Source of the DNA: Paragorgia papillata
Taxonomy: Eukaryota > Cnidaria > Anthozoa > Scleralcyonacea > Coralliidae
Direction of reading: 5' to 3'
Length of the DNA stretch: 64,000 nt
Assembly (NCBI GenBank): GCA_035771165.1
Contig: JAWNZC010000284.1
Coordinates: 310,001-374,000 of the forward strand
Position 1 is the stretch's first letter; each line of letters begins with the position of its first letter. Position numbers and translations under genes: made by a program. This document shows positions 8,020 through 16,675 of this stretch, piece after piece. The notes under the pieces are model-generated. The model was given only the letters and a program-made list of their open reading frames with translations, made no database searches and had not been told where the DNA came from.

Positions 8020-11000
8020 CTAGGCTAGGTAATGGCCGATTGCCAAAGTGCTGATTCCGTCTCCGAGAATAATTCTCTTATCATCATTTGCCGAAAGTGC
8101 TACTTTGTTTACTTGTTCTGTGTAAATAATATGTTTTCGGCTTCTAAAAGTTTTCATGCTTCGGTATTGTTCTTTTCCGGAAAAAACTGTGTCTTTGTAA
8201 TCTTGGTGTGTAATTTCGTTTTTAACTACAAGCTTTTTCATGCCCTTACACTTTTTAACTTCATTCCCATTTTCGTCTGTAAAGGAGTACAACTTACTCC
8301 TTAGCCCAACAAACTCTTTAATTTGTTCCGAACCAGTTTCAAATTTAAACATACCCGGAACTTTTTTGTTGGCACCACCTATACCACTGGTGTGGCCCTT
8401 TTCAAAATTACTGGTGTCGAATTTACTTTGTACTTCTGGTTCAATATCTTTATACAAATCTTCTGTATGTATTTTGTAAAACAGTGAATCTGTGTCTGTG
8501 AATAACAACTTCGACTTCTTACCAGGGTACAATTTTTTAACCGTATTGTAATGAAAGTCTGACATATGTGTCTTACTTAATTCAAGTATTGCCATACCAG
8601 CATATTTTGGTTTGTAGTTTTTAACTGCTACTGTTTTCATATGTACTGCAACAAAATCTTTTCTAAAAATATTTACTCGAACAAAGTTAGATTTTTTAGC
8701 CAGCTTTTCTAACTGTTCTTCATTGTAAACAAGTTTTACTGTTACCCTGTTTTTAACATTTTCCATTGTCTTGCCAAAGACACAGTTGATCATAAGTTTA
8801 AAGAAGTTTTTTTCAAACTCTGTGGTTGCCAAGGTTCTTAGCCTTGTGTTTAACATAATGTATGGTTTCATCCAGGCCTTTTCTGAAAACTTCACACCTT
8901 GGTGAATTTTAGTTAGTACCAGACCATGGTCAAGACATTGTTGTAATGTTTTGTGATGGATAACATAGTTTTTCTTACTGTTAAGATTTGGTATTAATTT
9001 CTTAACCTTATTAACTACAACTTGTTCGGCTGCAAAGGGATATTCGTTATGGCTGTCATGTAACTTTTCTGGGTAATCTAGGTCTACTTCTAATATACAA
9101 CCTTTTCCGTTTTCTCCATTAAACTTTGTCCAGTTTTTAATGTTGTTGTCTGACATCCATTCAAAATCTTTGTATGGCAGCGGCTGGCACATAGCCCAAC
9201 CATACAAGTTATTAGCATCGAGATAGGCTAGAAAAGTACTTTCTTGACTTGGTGTAAAACCTTCCATATACTTGTTATTGCCTTCGGCATGTCGGTGGGT
9301 TACAGTACTTATACCCCCTCTTATACCATCTTCTATTAAAAGGGCCATTGTTGGGTCTGTTATTAATTCCAAACTTTGTCTCGTCATTTTCATCATGGCA
9401 TCCCAGGACAAACCAGGACTAGTGTAATACCACATAGGGTCAAGTCCATAATTTTTTCGGCAAACTTTTCTAAAGTTTTCCATGACATCTGCTAAAAGTA
9501 ACACATCTGTTTTGAGGTACAAGTTAAGGTAGTCTTTCATTGTTCTGCATTTAAATGTTTTCCAAACCAGTTTGAAAAATGCGTAGTTATCATCTGACAT
9601 TTCTTCATTATTAAGTTTGTTATAACAGTCTTTTTGTGGTGGAACCCCAGGATAATCTAGCTTACTAACATCTGTTAAAAAGTCATATGGAAAAACACCC
9701 TTTTTTCTTAAAAGTTTTTTCTGTTTGTCTGTGAATCTGTTGTCGGGATGATCTAGGCAGTTAAAATCTTGGTCATCCAAAGTTTTTACCAGTGAATCTA
9801 GTGAACAAAGTGTAAATTTTAATGTGTCTAGAAATCTTAGTTCTAGTGTGTTTGTCCATTTTTTCCCGTCTCTGACACCTGAGTCTATTACAACCCTTTT
9901 TCTGAAACTAATATATTTTTCATCTGTGTTTGGTATACAAGAAAATTCACCTGGTATTTCATTTAAATTTTCAATGAACAAATGCGCATCGTAGCCAGAC
10001 AGGTTGTGAAAACAAACAGGTATAAACTTGGGCTTTTTCATTTCCAGGTTACATTTAGAATGTGCTGCCCCTCGGTACTTACCGGTGAAATGGCAATGGT
10101 CCCTTACCCTGTCATTTTTTAGTCTTTTGTCACACACATAACACTTTTTTGCCTTTTTGAATTTTTTCTCTTCTTCCTTAGTAATTTTCATCGGTGCATC
10201 TTTACCACTAGTTTTGTAAATTTCTTTTGCAGTTTTGTACAAACTTTTAACAAACCTTTTTCCAACATTGTCATCTTCTGACCTTGCAGTAAAACCATAT
10301 GTTTTTTGTGGAATTATATTTTCATCTATACTTTTTACGGTGTACTTATAAGCCACAGGTTTGTGTTGGTTAAGTTGTTCTGTATTGTTGCCAGTTTTTT
10401 TGTTAACAACTGGTAAACTACATTCAAAATCTGCGTAAATTACAACTGGTACATCGGCTGTTTTTCTGTATTGTTTGAACCACATACCATTTGCACCAGG
10501 TTTGGGATATATTTGTCTTTGAGCTTCATGGTTATTGCAATACCCTGTATGGATATCTAATAACTCTTCGCAAAGAAATGCATTGAAACAGCCAAAACAT
10601 ATATGGACCGACCCATTGTGTTTGCTAATTTGTGCGCTAAGTAACCGGCTTAAACTTTTTCTGTTTTTAATAACTGACCAATGACCATTGTGTAAAAGTA
10701 GTATTAAAACCGTCCCAGAATTTGTACCAACTTTGTTAAGTGGTGAAAACTTCTTACTTCCTTCGTTATAACCTATTGTCAAAATTTTTAGGTTGTTAAG
10801 TTTTTCAACCTTACCAATATCTTTAAGCTGTAATGGGAATTCAATGTTTTCCCATTTTAAGTTGTTAGCCTGTGTTTTAAGTTCTTTTGTAACCCTTTCT
10901 GGTTTTTCATCCACTGGGTTTAAGGCCCTGGCAATAGCATATTTGCCACACAAGTCATCATCATTTTCGATGTTAATTACTGCTTTTTTGTCGCGAATAA

Positions 11001-11730
11001 ATTTGGGCAACTTTTTGTAACTTTCACCGTTTAAAGGTTTAAACTTTGTGATACTGATGTCAAGTTTGTCAATGCTAAGAAGTACCAGTCCTGAACCTTC
11101 TTGGTTATGTTTTGCCAGGCTTTCTAAAATTTTTTCAACCATCTGGGAATATTCTTCATCCAAGTCATTGATAGAAATAATCATGTGAGTCTTACTTCTG
11201 AAATGCCTAGTAAATGTTTCTCCGGTTTTTCTTTTTTTGAGATTAACAAGTAAACACAAATTTACTTTTTTACCAATACCATCGATACCATTAATAATAC
11301 CCCTGATACCTGGTTTTGCTTTTTCTAAAAATAGCCTTGGGTCCTTAAAACCATGGCCAAGTTGGACCCACATTTCTGTTTTCTTATTAATGGCGTCAGA
11401 AACTTTGAACGGTGGGTTGTTTCTTATTTTTGTAGTTTTTCGCTGCAGTGACTTTTCTGCCTGGATCTCTTTTTGGATGTGTTTTGGCAACTGCAAAAAT
11501 TCTGCCCGTTTTTTTACTTTTTCATCTTTGCGAATTTGTGTTGCCTGTCTTTTCAGGTTCTCTTTTTCAAGTTTCTTGGTTGCCTTTGTTTCTTTTCTTT
11601 TGGTCCTGGCATCTTTTTCGGCCTGTAATTTTGTAAGTCTTCCAGGTCTTGCAGGTTTCATATTTTTGTCCCTTTGTCTTTGGTTTTGTTTTTTAATACG
11701 GTTATTAAGTTTAATATCTTCTCTGTTCAT
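8020..11730 (-). CDS. PolB: protein-primed family B DNA polymerase
   Basis: This 1236-residue replicative polymerase of the element has a basic, Lys-rich N-terminus (about 1-110). Next comes a region with LCGKYAIARAL (about 255-265) and GHWSVI (about 346), reminiscent of a papain/OTU-like fold. Exo I is YADFECSL (about 432). A Cys/His insert (CYVC then RDHCHFTGKYRGAAHSKCN, about 530-562) resembles the endonuclease VII zinc module. Exo II is FHNLSGYDAHLF (about 575) and Exo III is YLKTDVLLLADV (about 740). Motif A is DANNLYGWAM (about 838), motif B is KLMINCVFGKT (about 980) and motif C is FTDTDSLF (about 1078). Length and motif order fit Polinton-type protein-primed PolB. AATAAATG supports the start. 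It is the last gene before the left TIR. Confidence 0.97.
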   Translation of the reverse strand: MNREDIKLNNRIKKQNQRQRDKNMKPARPGRLTKLQAEKDARTKRKETKATKKLEKENLKRQATQIRKDEKVKKRAEFLQLPKHIQKEIQAEKSLQRKTTKIRNNPPFKVSDAINKKTEMWVQLGHGFKDPRLFLEKAKPGIRGIINGIDGIGKKVNLCLLVNLKKRKTGETFTRHFRSKTHMIISINDLDEEYSQMVEKILESLAKHNQEGSGLVLLSIDKLDISITKFKPLNGESYKKLPKFIRDKKAVINIENDDDLCGKYAIARALNPVDEKPERVTKELKTQANNLKWENIEFPLQLKDIGKVEKLNNLKILTIGYNEGSKKFSPLNKVGTNSGTVLILLLHNGHWSVIKNRKSLSRLLSAQISKHNGSVHICFGCFNAFLCEELLDIHTGYCNNHEAQRQIYPKPGANGMWFKQYRKTADVPVVIYADFECSLPVVNKKTGNNTEQLNQHKPVAYKYTVKSIDENIIPQKTYGFTARSEDDNVGKRFVKSLYKTAKEIYKTSGKDAPMKITKEEEKKFKKAKKCYVCDKRLKNDRVRDHCHFTGKYRGAAHSKCNLEMKKPKFIPVCFHNLSGYDAHLFIENLNEIPGEFSCIPNTDEKYISFRKRVVIDSGVRDGKKWTNTLELRFLDTLKFTLCSLDSLVKTLDDQDFNCLDHPDNRFTDKQKKLLRKKGVFPYDFLTDVSKLDYPGVPPQKDCYNKLNNEEMSDDNYAFFKLVWKTFKCRTMKDYLNLYLKTDVLLLADVMENFRKVCRKNYGLDPMWYYTSPGLSWDAMMKMTRQSLELITDPTMALLIEDGIRGGISTVTHRHAEGNNKYMEGFTPSQESTFLAYLDANNLYGWAMCQPLPYKDFEWMSDNNIKNWTKFNGENGKGCILEVDLDYPEKLHDSHNEYPFAAEQVVVNKVKKLIPNLNSKKNYVIHHKTLQQCLDHGLVLTKIHQGVKFSEKAWMKPYIMLNTRLRTLATTEFEKNFFKLMINCVFGKTMENVKNRVTVKLVYNEEQLEKLAKKSNFVRVNIFRKDFVAVHMKTVAVKNYKPKYAGMAILELSKTHMSDFHYNTVKKLYPGKKSKLLFTDTDSLFYKIHTEDLYKDIEPEVQSKFDTSNFEKGHTSGIGGANKKVPGMFKFETGSEQIKEFVGLRSKLYSFTDENGNEVKKCKGMKKLVVKNEITHQDYKDTVFSGKEQYRSMKTFRSRKHIIYTEQVNKVALSANDDKRIILGDGISTLAIGHYLA

Positions 11731-11742
11731 TTATTACTGAAA

Positions 11743-11768
11743 TTAAGTTAGGTATAAACCTAACTTAA
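11743..11768. terminator. intergenic hairpin with 11-bp arms
   Basis: Arms 11743-11753 (TTAAGTTAGGT) and 11758-11768 are perfect reverse complements around an ATAA loop, between the PolB start and the end of the upstream gene. A near copy lies at 12395-12420. It could end the upstream transcript or mark a regulatory site. Confidence 0.4.
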
Positions 11769-11780
11769 CTTTAAACACTT

Positions 11781-12353
11781 TTATAGTTTTACTTCAAAGG
11801 CAACATTGAGTCTGAATATTTCGTACTGTTTTCCATTGTAATAAAATTTTAAATTTTTTTTCAAACAGTTTGAAAAAAAACCACGCTTTTTTCCAAGAGT
11901 TTTGTCAGCTATGTTTAAACTTTTAAATTTTATTTGGTTGCTTTTGTCTATAGATTTTATAATAATTGGGGTTGTAACACAGATAGCATTTTTGTGATAC
12001 ATTTCGAATTTTGGATTAACAGTATAGATTATTCCTAGAATGTTACACAGCTGCAAGTTGGTTTTTTTAGAGAAATTTTTTATACCTTGGTCTTTTGCCA
12101 TTTTATGTAGTACTTTTTTTGTGTAGTACTTTTTCTCTTTTTCTGTTTTTTTAAATTTTATATTTGTTATTATGTATCCACTTTTTTCACCAAGGTGTTC
12201 TCTTGCGTTTTCTAGTACTAAAAAGTCAGTTTGTTCATTTTTGTAAACCGATGTGTAGAAGGTTGGACCGGAACTGATGTTAGATATTACTTGGGGTTTT
12301 TTCCCTAAATAGTTTACACCGTTTTGTTTTCTTAAATGATTTAAGGTATTCAT
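11781..12353 (-). CDS. hypothetical protein, NUMOD1-like C-terminus, paralogue of the next upstream gene
   Basis: A basic protein of 190 residues. Near residues 100-130 it has LCNILGI...NPKFEMYHKN, and the C-terminal part reads IKFKSLNIADKTLGKKRGFF then YYNGKQYEIF. This matches the layout of the 119-residue protein encoded just upstream (LSDLLGI...NEYFEKHHKN, then EFSSIYQASKHFGYKSTSS), so the two look like tandem paralogues. The C-terminal pattern resembles NUMOD1/IENR-type helix-turn-helix repeats, which bind DNA next to homing nuclease domains. No nuclease catalytic motif is visible. A DNA-binding accessory role is inference. Confidence 0.75.
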   Translation of the reverse strand: MNTLNHLRKQNGVNYLGKKPQVISNISSGPTFYTSVYKNEQTDFLVLENAREHLGEKSGYIITNIKFKKTEKEKKYYTKKVLHKMAKDQGIKNFSKKTNLQLCNILGIIYTVNPKFEMYHKNAICVTTPIIIKSIDKSNQIKFKSLNIADKTLGKKRGFFSNCLKKNLKFYYNGKQYEIFRLNVAFEVKL

Positions 12354-12394
12354 TCTTTTTTATTGTAAAACTATGACACTTTTTTTCCGATTAA

Positions 12395-12420
12395 TTAAGT
12401 TAGATATAAACCTAACTTAA
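12395..12420. terminator. intergenic hairpin, near copy of that at 11743
   Basis: Arms 12395-12405 and 12410-12420 pair around ATAA with one mismatch. The sequence differs from the 11743 hairpin by one arm base, and both are followed by the same AACTTTAAACACTTT stretch. The repeated intergenic block is consistent with tandem duplication of the gene plus its flank. Confidence 0.4.
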
Positions 12421-12431
12421 CTTTAAACACT

Positions 12432-12791
12432 TTACCTTTTTACTGTCCAGATTTTTTCGTTGTGAGTTATTTTGCCGTTGCGTTTCGACACCCTGGAAAT
12501 AGAACTGGTACTCTTATAACCAAAGTGTTTTGAAGCCTGGTAAATGCTTGAAAATTCCAGTGTTTCGTTTCCAGATTTGCATGTAATTGGTACTGGTGTG
12601 CGAATATTTTTGTGGTGTTTTTCGAAATATTCGTTTATAACATGAGGTATACCAAGAAGGTCACTTAGGTCTATTGTATTTTTGTTCCAGGTACAAAACA
12701 GTTCATCTTTTTTTGCCATAGATTTAAGTTCTTTCCAGCTGTGGTAGCCGTTTGTTTTCTTTTTTTCATTCCATTTTTGAAAATCATTCAT
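12432..12791 (-). CDS. hypothetical protein with NUMOD1-like repeat
   Basis: A protein of 119 residues. The N-terminal part holds LSDLLGIPHVINEYFEKHHK. The C-terminal half reads EFSSIYQASKHFGYKSTSS followed by ISRVSKRNG and a KIWTV strand, close in pattern to NUMOD1/IENR1 DNA-binding repeats (x-S-x-x-x-A-x-x-x-G then S-x-S-x-I-S-x). It is probably a paralogue of the 190-residue protein downstream. With no nuclease domain attached, it may be a stand-alone DNA-binding or regulatory protein. Confidence 0.75.
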   Translation of the reverse strand: MNDFQKWNEKKKTNGYHSWKELKSMAKKDELFCTWNKNTIDLSDLLGIPHVINEYFEKHHKNIRTPVPITCKSGNETLEFSSIYQASKHFGYKSTSSISRVSKRNGKITHNEKIWTVKR

Positions 12792-12883
12792 TTTAAAACT
12801 TTTATTATACTATTTTTTTTTGGTCATCTTTTTTACAATTTTAAATTTTGTTAAAAATAATTTTAACAAAACTTTATTTTACT

Positions 12884-13072
12884 TTATTTTGTAACAAGTG
12901 TGTTTTTAGCCAGGTCTTCCCAAATTTTGTCCATATCTCTTTTAACTTTTCGGATCTCTTTTTGAATTTTTTTGTGTTTTTTAAACGCAAGTTTTTCTCT
13001 TTCTTGCTTTTGGTTAGTCATTCTTTCTTTAAACATTTGCTTTAATTGTTCTGGTGTAAACTTTGACTTCAT
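12884..13072 (-). CDS. small charged coiled-coil protein
   Basis: A protein of 62 residues, almost entirely Lys/Glu/Gln-rich helix (KQMFKERMTNQKQEREK and similar heptad-like spacing). The start has the AATAAATG context used by most genes of this element, and the stop is well inside the gap before the next gene. It has no recognised family. Size and charge suggest a nucleic-acid-associated or scaffold role, which is only a guess. Confidence 0.6.
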   Translation of the reverse strand: MKSKFTPEQLKQMFKERMTNQKQEREKLAFKKHKKIQKEIRKVKRDMDKIWEDLAKNTLVTK

Positions 13073-13075
13073 TTA

Positions 13076-13309
13076 TTAAGGAGTAATATTTTCTTCTGTA
13101 TCCAGGTTTTCATTTATAATTTCCCTGGCTTCACTTCGTTCCGCTGGTACTTTTGTGTAATTTTTAACTGTTTTACTTGTCCAGCCAATTTGTATATTGC
13201 CTTCTACAGCCAGGTCATTTCTGCCAAAACTTAAACCAAACTGGAAACCCTTTTTCGCAATATGGTTTTTATTAAATTTTTCTTTTGGCTTAGATTTTGT
13301 ATTTCCCAT
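13076..13309 (-). CDS. small protein with predicted N-myristoylation signal
   Basis: A protein of 77 residues. It begins MGNTKSKPKEK: Gly at position 2, Ser at position 6, then a Lys cluster, the pattern of an N-myristoylated, membrane-targeted protein. The middle reads FQFGLSFGRNDLAVEGNIQIGW, perhaps a beta hairpin. The neighbouring genes are within a few bases on both sides, so it is part of a tight cluster. Membrane association at the virion or assembly site is inferred from the N-terminus only. Confidence 0.65.
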   Translation of the reverse strand: MGNTKSKPKEKFNKNHIAKKGFQFGLSFGRNDLAVEGNIQIGWTSKTVKNYTKVPAERSEAREIINENLDTEENITP

Positions 13310-13313
13310 TTAA

Positions 13314-13796
13314 CTAGTCAGTATTTTCAGCAGTATCATTTCCACTGTCACCGGGATTAGTAACATCGACACCACTGTTGTCCATACAAGTATTCGGAAC
13401 ATTTGGTACCACATCTTTATCACATGGCCGAGATTTGTTTAACATTTGTTTGGCTAAAATTAGACATCCAGAAACAAGTCCAATCATTGGGATCCAGGGT
13501 GATATTTTCATTACTATCGACTTTACATCGTCAAAAACAAGCTGGTTAGCAGACAATTCTTTGTCTAGTTTACCGTCTTGTTGTACCATGTCCAATTGTT
13601 CCATTAATTCAGAAAATTTTGCAATAACTGTTTCTGTTAAAAGTACATTTACTTTTTCCAGTTTACTGCGGTTATGGTCATCCATAATTTTTTCTAGGGC
13701 TTCTTGGGATGCTTTTCTTAGATATTTTTCAGAATATTTAATTTCTTTTGCAAGTGAAAGGCGTATTAGGTTATCTCTTGTTTCATAGTCATTCAT
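13314..13796 (-). CDS. hypothetical helical protein with one membrane segment
   Basis: A protein of 160 residues. The first hundred are amphipathic helix rich in Lys/Glu/Leu. A hydrophobic segment, PWIPMIGLVSGCLILAK, lies at about 101-117. The tail of about 40 residues is Asp/Asn/Pro/Thr-rich and probably disordered. The start has AATAAATG. A single-pass membrane protein of the virion or assembly membrane is plausible. No family was recognised. Confidence 0.7.
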   Translation of the reverse strand: MNDYETRDNLIRLSLAKEIKYSEKYLRKASQEALEKIMDDHNRSKLEKVNVLLTETVIAKFSELMEQLDMVQQDGKLDKELSANQLVFDDVKSIVMKISPWIPMIGLVSGCLILAKQMLNKSRPCDKDVVPNVPNTCMDNSGVDVTNPGDSGNDTAENTD

Positions 13797-13805
13797 TTAT
13801 TCAAA

Positions 13806-13827
13806 ACATAACTTTTTTAAGTTATGT
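13806..13827. terminator. intergenic hairpin with 9-bp arms
   Basis: ACATAACTT (13806-13814) and AAGTTATGT (13819-13827) pair around TTTT, between the 160-residue gene and the upstream zinc-finger gene. Confidence 0.35.
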
Positions 13828-13837
13828 GTTGTAGTTT

Positions 13838-14086
13838 TTACCGGAGTTTGTTGTTTTTGCTTCTGGATTTGTGGCTATTAATATGATCACTAATTTCTTT
13901 TTGTGTCTCAAACTCTTTTTCACAAATTTCACAGATTTTTTTTAGTTTTTTCATTACAGTTTTGTGAACAACTTTTTCATGTAGTTTTGCTGCGGTTTTT
14001 GTGGTAAGAACTTTTTCACACACATCACATTGGAAAACTGTTTCTTTGTTGTTGTGTGTAATAATAATGAAATTTTTTCTTGACAT
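13838..14086 (-). CDS. protein with two C2H2 zinc fingers
   Basis: A protein of 82 residues with two fingers. The first is CDVCEKVLTTKTAAKLHEKVVH (CxxC, then H-x4-H; residues about 20-41). The second is CEICEKEFETQKEISDHINSH (about 52-72). The ends are basic. It probably binds DNA or RNA, possibly as a transcription regulator of the element. A second, shorter two-finger gene lies at the other end of the element (25823-26029). Confidence 0.8.
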   Translation of the reverse strand: MSRKNFIIITHNNKETVFQCDVCEKVLTTKTAAKLHEKVVHKTVMKKLKKICEICEKEFETQKEISDHINSHKSRSKNNKLR

Positions 14087-14106
14087 TTTTCTTTTACTTT
14101 TTTTAA

Positions 14107-15582
14107 CTATTTTTTTTTCAATTTGTCATACAAAACATAACCAAGTGCTACAGCTAATAACCACAAGTTTTGTGCTAGCCATGCAATACCCTGTGCACCT
14201 AGTGACAATGCAGTAACAAGTATACTTACTAACGGTGCTAAAACTGGTAACAATGCCTTACCTACCCTGGCTACTGCTTTTGCTAATGCACCGGTTGTTT
14301 TTGCAACAGCAACTACTCCCGTTCTTGTAGCCATAATAACTGTCACAATAATACCTGCAATGCTAATTGAGATACCTGCTGTTACACCAAGATTTTTTTT
14401 TGCAAATTTTTTAAACTTTTCAAACTTTGTTAAGTCAAGATTTTTTAGTTTTTCCATTGTTTCTTCTTCTTTTGGTTTTTCGTTGTATATTAACCTAATT
14501 TTTTCAGCCTGTAACCTGGCAACATCTGAAACATTTTGGTTAGCTGTTTTTATTATTTGGTCTTCTTCTTCGTCAGCTTCTTTTTGCCAGTATTCAGCCT
14601 CATCATTAAGTGCTGTAAGTTTACCGTTTCTAAATTCAGGGTTTTCTAGGCCAGTGGCATTAAATTGTAAAGCACCCGCAAGGTTTCTTACAGCTGCATC
14701 TGGTTTTTCATATTTGTTAAGTCTTTCTTGTATTTTCCTAAGTTTTGTTGTTAGGTCTTGTACTTTTTCTGTATCAGTTGTTGCTGCTTTTTTAAGTAGA
14801 TCCATTAAAAAGGTTTTTTCGGCTTGTAGATTTCCAATAGTACCGGTTAATTTTTTAATTGCAATTTCTTGGTCTATTAGCCCTGGGTTTTGTAATGCAG
14901 CTGTTTCGATCTGTGTTTTTAGAAGTTGTATTTCATCTTGTAATTGTTCTACAAGACTTTTTCGTATTTCTTTTACAACAGAAGGACCTGGTAAATCATC
15001 GATAACTGTTTCAATATAGAAATTTGCGGTTTTCCCATGTTCAATCATTGCGTTTGCCATTAGTTCTTTAAATTCTGTTACCGTTTCTTGTGCTTGTTTT
15101 GCGCTTGACATTGCATACCTTTTTCCAATTTTAACAACTACTTTAACACCATCAAATTTTATACCAGTAACATCTCCTGTTTTTTCACTCCTGATTATTA
15201 TACTTTTGTTTATTAGTTTTGCACTTTTGGGTCCATCTTTTTTAACTACTTCTTGTCCCATTACTTCACGAAAAAACTTTTTACGCAAAGTTGTTTCTTT
15301 TCTTTTTTCTGTGGTTTCCCATTTTTTTAATTCTTTTTGTTGTTCTTCTACATCTTGAACATCGGTTAATATTTGTGCATTTTTGTTGGTTTTAAGTGCT
15401 TTGAATCGGTTATCCATGTCAAGTGCATTGATGTCATCTTCATCCATTAATTCATCATCTTCAAAAACGTTGTTTTCGTCATAGCTTTTGTTCATATCTT
15501 TCATTTCAATTTCTTCTTCTTGTTCTAACCGTTCTTGTTCTTCTTCTTCAGTTTCAAACGGGTTTACATCTTTAAAGTCCAT
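14107..15582 (-). CDS. large acidic coiled-coil protein with hydrophobic C-terminus
   Basis: A protein of 491 residues. The N-terminus is very acidic (EEEEQERLEQEEEIEMKD, then DDELMDEDD), the middle is long helix and coiled coil (about 180-300, Gln/Leu/Lys-rich), and the last 100 residues are Ala/Gly/Val-rich with several membrane-spanning or membrane-active helices (AGISISIAGIIVTVIMATR; VLAPLVSILVTALSLGAQG; LLAVALGYVLYDKLKKK). In Polinton and adenovirus-like systems, proteins with such tails are often virion components that act on membranes, so a minor virion protein is a reasonable inference. No catalytic motif was seen. It is the second longest gene here, after PolB. Confidence 0.8.
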   Translation of the reverse strand: MDFKDVNPFETEEEEQERLEQEEEIEMKDMNKSYDENNVFEDDELMDEDDINALDMDNRFKALKTNKNAQILTDVQDVEEQQKELKKWETTEKRKETTLRKKFFREVMGQEVVKKDGPKSAKLINKSIIIRSEKTGDVTGIKFDGVKVVVKIGKRYAMSSAKQAQETVTEFKELMANAMIEHGKTANFYIETVIDDLPGPSVVKEIRKSLVEQLQDEIQLLKTQIETAALQNPGLIDQEIAIKKLTGTIGNLQAEKTFLMDLLKKAATTDTEKVQDLTTKLRKIQERLNKYEKPDAAVRNLAGALQFNATGLENPEFRNGKLTALNDEAEYWQKEADEEEDQIIKTANQNVSDVARLQAEKIRLIYNEKPKEEETMEKLKNLDLTKFEKFKKFAKKNLGVTAGISISIAGIIVTVIMATRTGVVAVAKTTGALAKAVARVGKALLPVLAPLVSILVTALSLGAQGIAWLAQNLWLLAVALGYVLYDKLKKK

Positions 15583-16659
15583 TTATTCTGTTTCTTTTTC
15601 ACTGGTTTTAACTTTCTTTTTGCGAAACTTTTCCCAATCTCCTTTTTTACTAACAAGTGCTTTTTCTTCGGCTTCAGGTCCTGTTGTCAGTGACAGTTCT
15701 TCTTCATAAAATTTCCCGTAAATGTCTTCTTCTTTGTCAGCTATTTTGTACATATTTGGGTCACCTTTAAATACGGCTGTTACTTTGTAAACTTCGTCAG
15801 AAAAATTTGCGTCATAACCTTTTGCATAGCCAGGTTTTTTGTATACAAACAGTCTCACAAGATCATTAACTGAGAATTTTGGCTTTGGTAATTTTGTCAG
15901 TGGAAGACCATACAAAGTTAAAAATACCTTGTCTTGGTTACTATTGTTTACATCTTTTGGTTTCATTTTGATACTAGAATGAATAGTATTGTTATAACTT
16001 TTTGTAAATTTTTTATAAACATCTAGCCAAACTTTTGTTTGTTCTTTTGTAAAATATTTCCACATTCTTGTTTTCAAAGTTCTGTTAAATCTTTCTACAA
16101 TTGCAGCTTTTTTGCTAGTTGGTTTTTCTTGTACACCTTCTTTTTTTTTGGGAAAATAATTTATGTTTTTTTCACCCAGAAGTTTTTTCACACCAACATT
16201 ATGAAATTCCATACCACTGTCAAACTGGACAGCTTCAGGATATTTTCCAAAATGTGTTTTAAATTCATCGAGTAAAGTTGTGACAGCTGGAACCATATCG
16301 TCAGTTGCTTTTCTTTTCACAGGCACAGTAAAACCAAATCTACTAAGAATTTCAATGCCAGTCAAAATCCAGTTGGTTTCACTGTTTACAGTTTTAAATT
16401 TTCTCATGTCAACCAAGTCCATCTGTAACTGGTCAGCTAGGTTTTTTACGTATGTTTTTTGTGTTTTCGGTTTTTTAATTGGTCTGTGAAGTGTATAAGT
16501 ACTTTGGTCCAAAAGCCAGTTTTTAACCTTTTTTCTGGAAATACCTTCAACATTTTCTTCTTTGGCAGCCAGGTATAGTTTTTCAGCAGACTGATAACCA
16601 GTGACCGGGTTAAAATACAAATTCCGAAGACTGAGATCGGTAGCTATAGTTTTTTCCAT
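15583..16659 (-). CDS. INT: retroviral-type DDE integrase
   Basis: I chose the start at 16659 (358 residues), preceded by AAATAAA. The open frame runs 53 codons further upstream, but that part is low-complexity and overlaps the divergent gene. The N-terminal domain has LYLAAKEENVEGISRKKV. The catalytic core has Asp in LQMDLVDM (about 80), Asp in VQFDSGMEFHN (about 147) and Glu in AAIVERFNRTLKTRMW (about 189). The second Asp and the Glu are 41 residues apart, more than the usual 35, because of an extra Lys-rich loop. The C-terminus (FSVNDLVRLFVYKK onward) fits the chromo/SH3-like domain of Polinton integrases. It inserts the element and makes the 6-bp duplication. Confidence 0.95.
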   Translation of the reverse strand: MEKTIATDLSLRNLYFNPVTGYQSAEKLYLAAKEENVEGISRKKVKNWLLDQSTYTLHRPIKKPKTQKTYVKNLADQLQMDLVDMRKFKTVNSETNWILTGIEILSRFGFTVPVKRKATDDMVPAVTTLLDEFKTHFGKYPEAVQFDSGMEFHNVGVKKLLGEKNINYFPKKKEGVQEKPTSKKAAIVERFNRTLKTRMWKYFTKEQTKVWLDVYKKFTKSYNNTIHSSIKMKPKDVNNSNQDKVFLTLYGLPLTKLPKPKFSVNDLVRLFVYKKPGYAKGYDANFSDEVYKVTAVFKGDPNMYKIADKEEDIYGKFYEEELSLTTGPEAEEKALVSKKGDWEKFRKKKVKTSEKETE

Positions 16660-16675
16660 TTTATTTAAATAAATA

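Noticed and set aside
7839..8054. 71-residue ORF at the left end of the Polinton, and its 67-residue counterpart at 26041-26244
   Set aside because: The shared 59 residues are simply the TIR read from each end; no gene motif is present.
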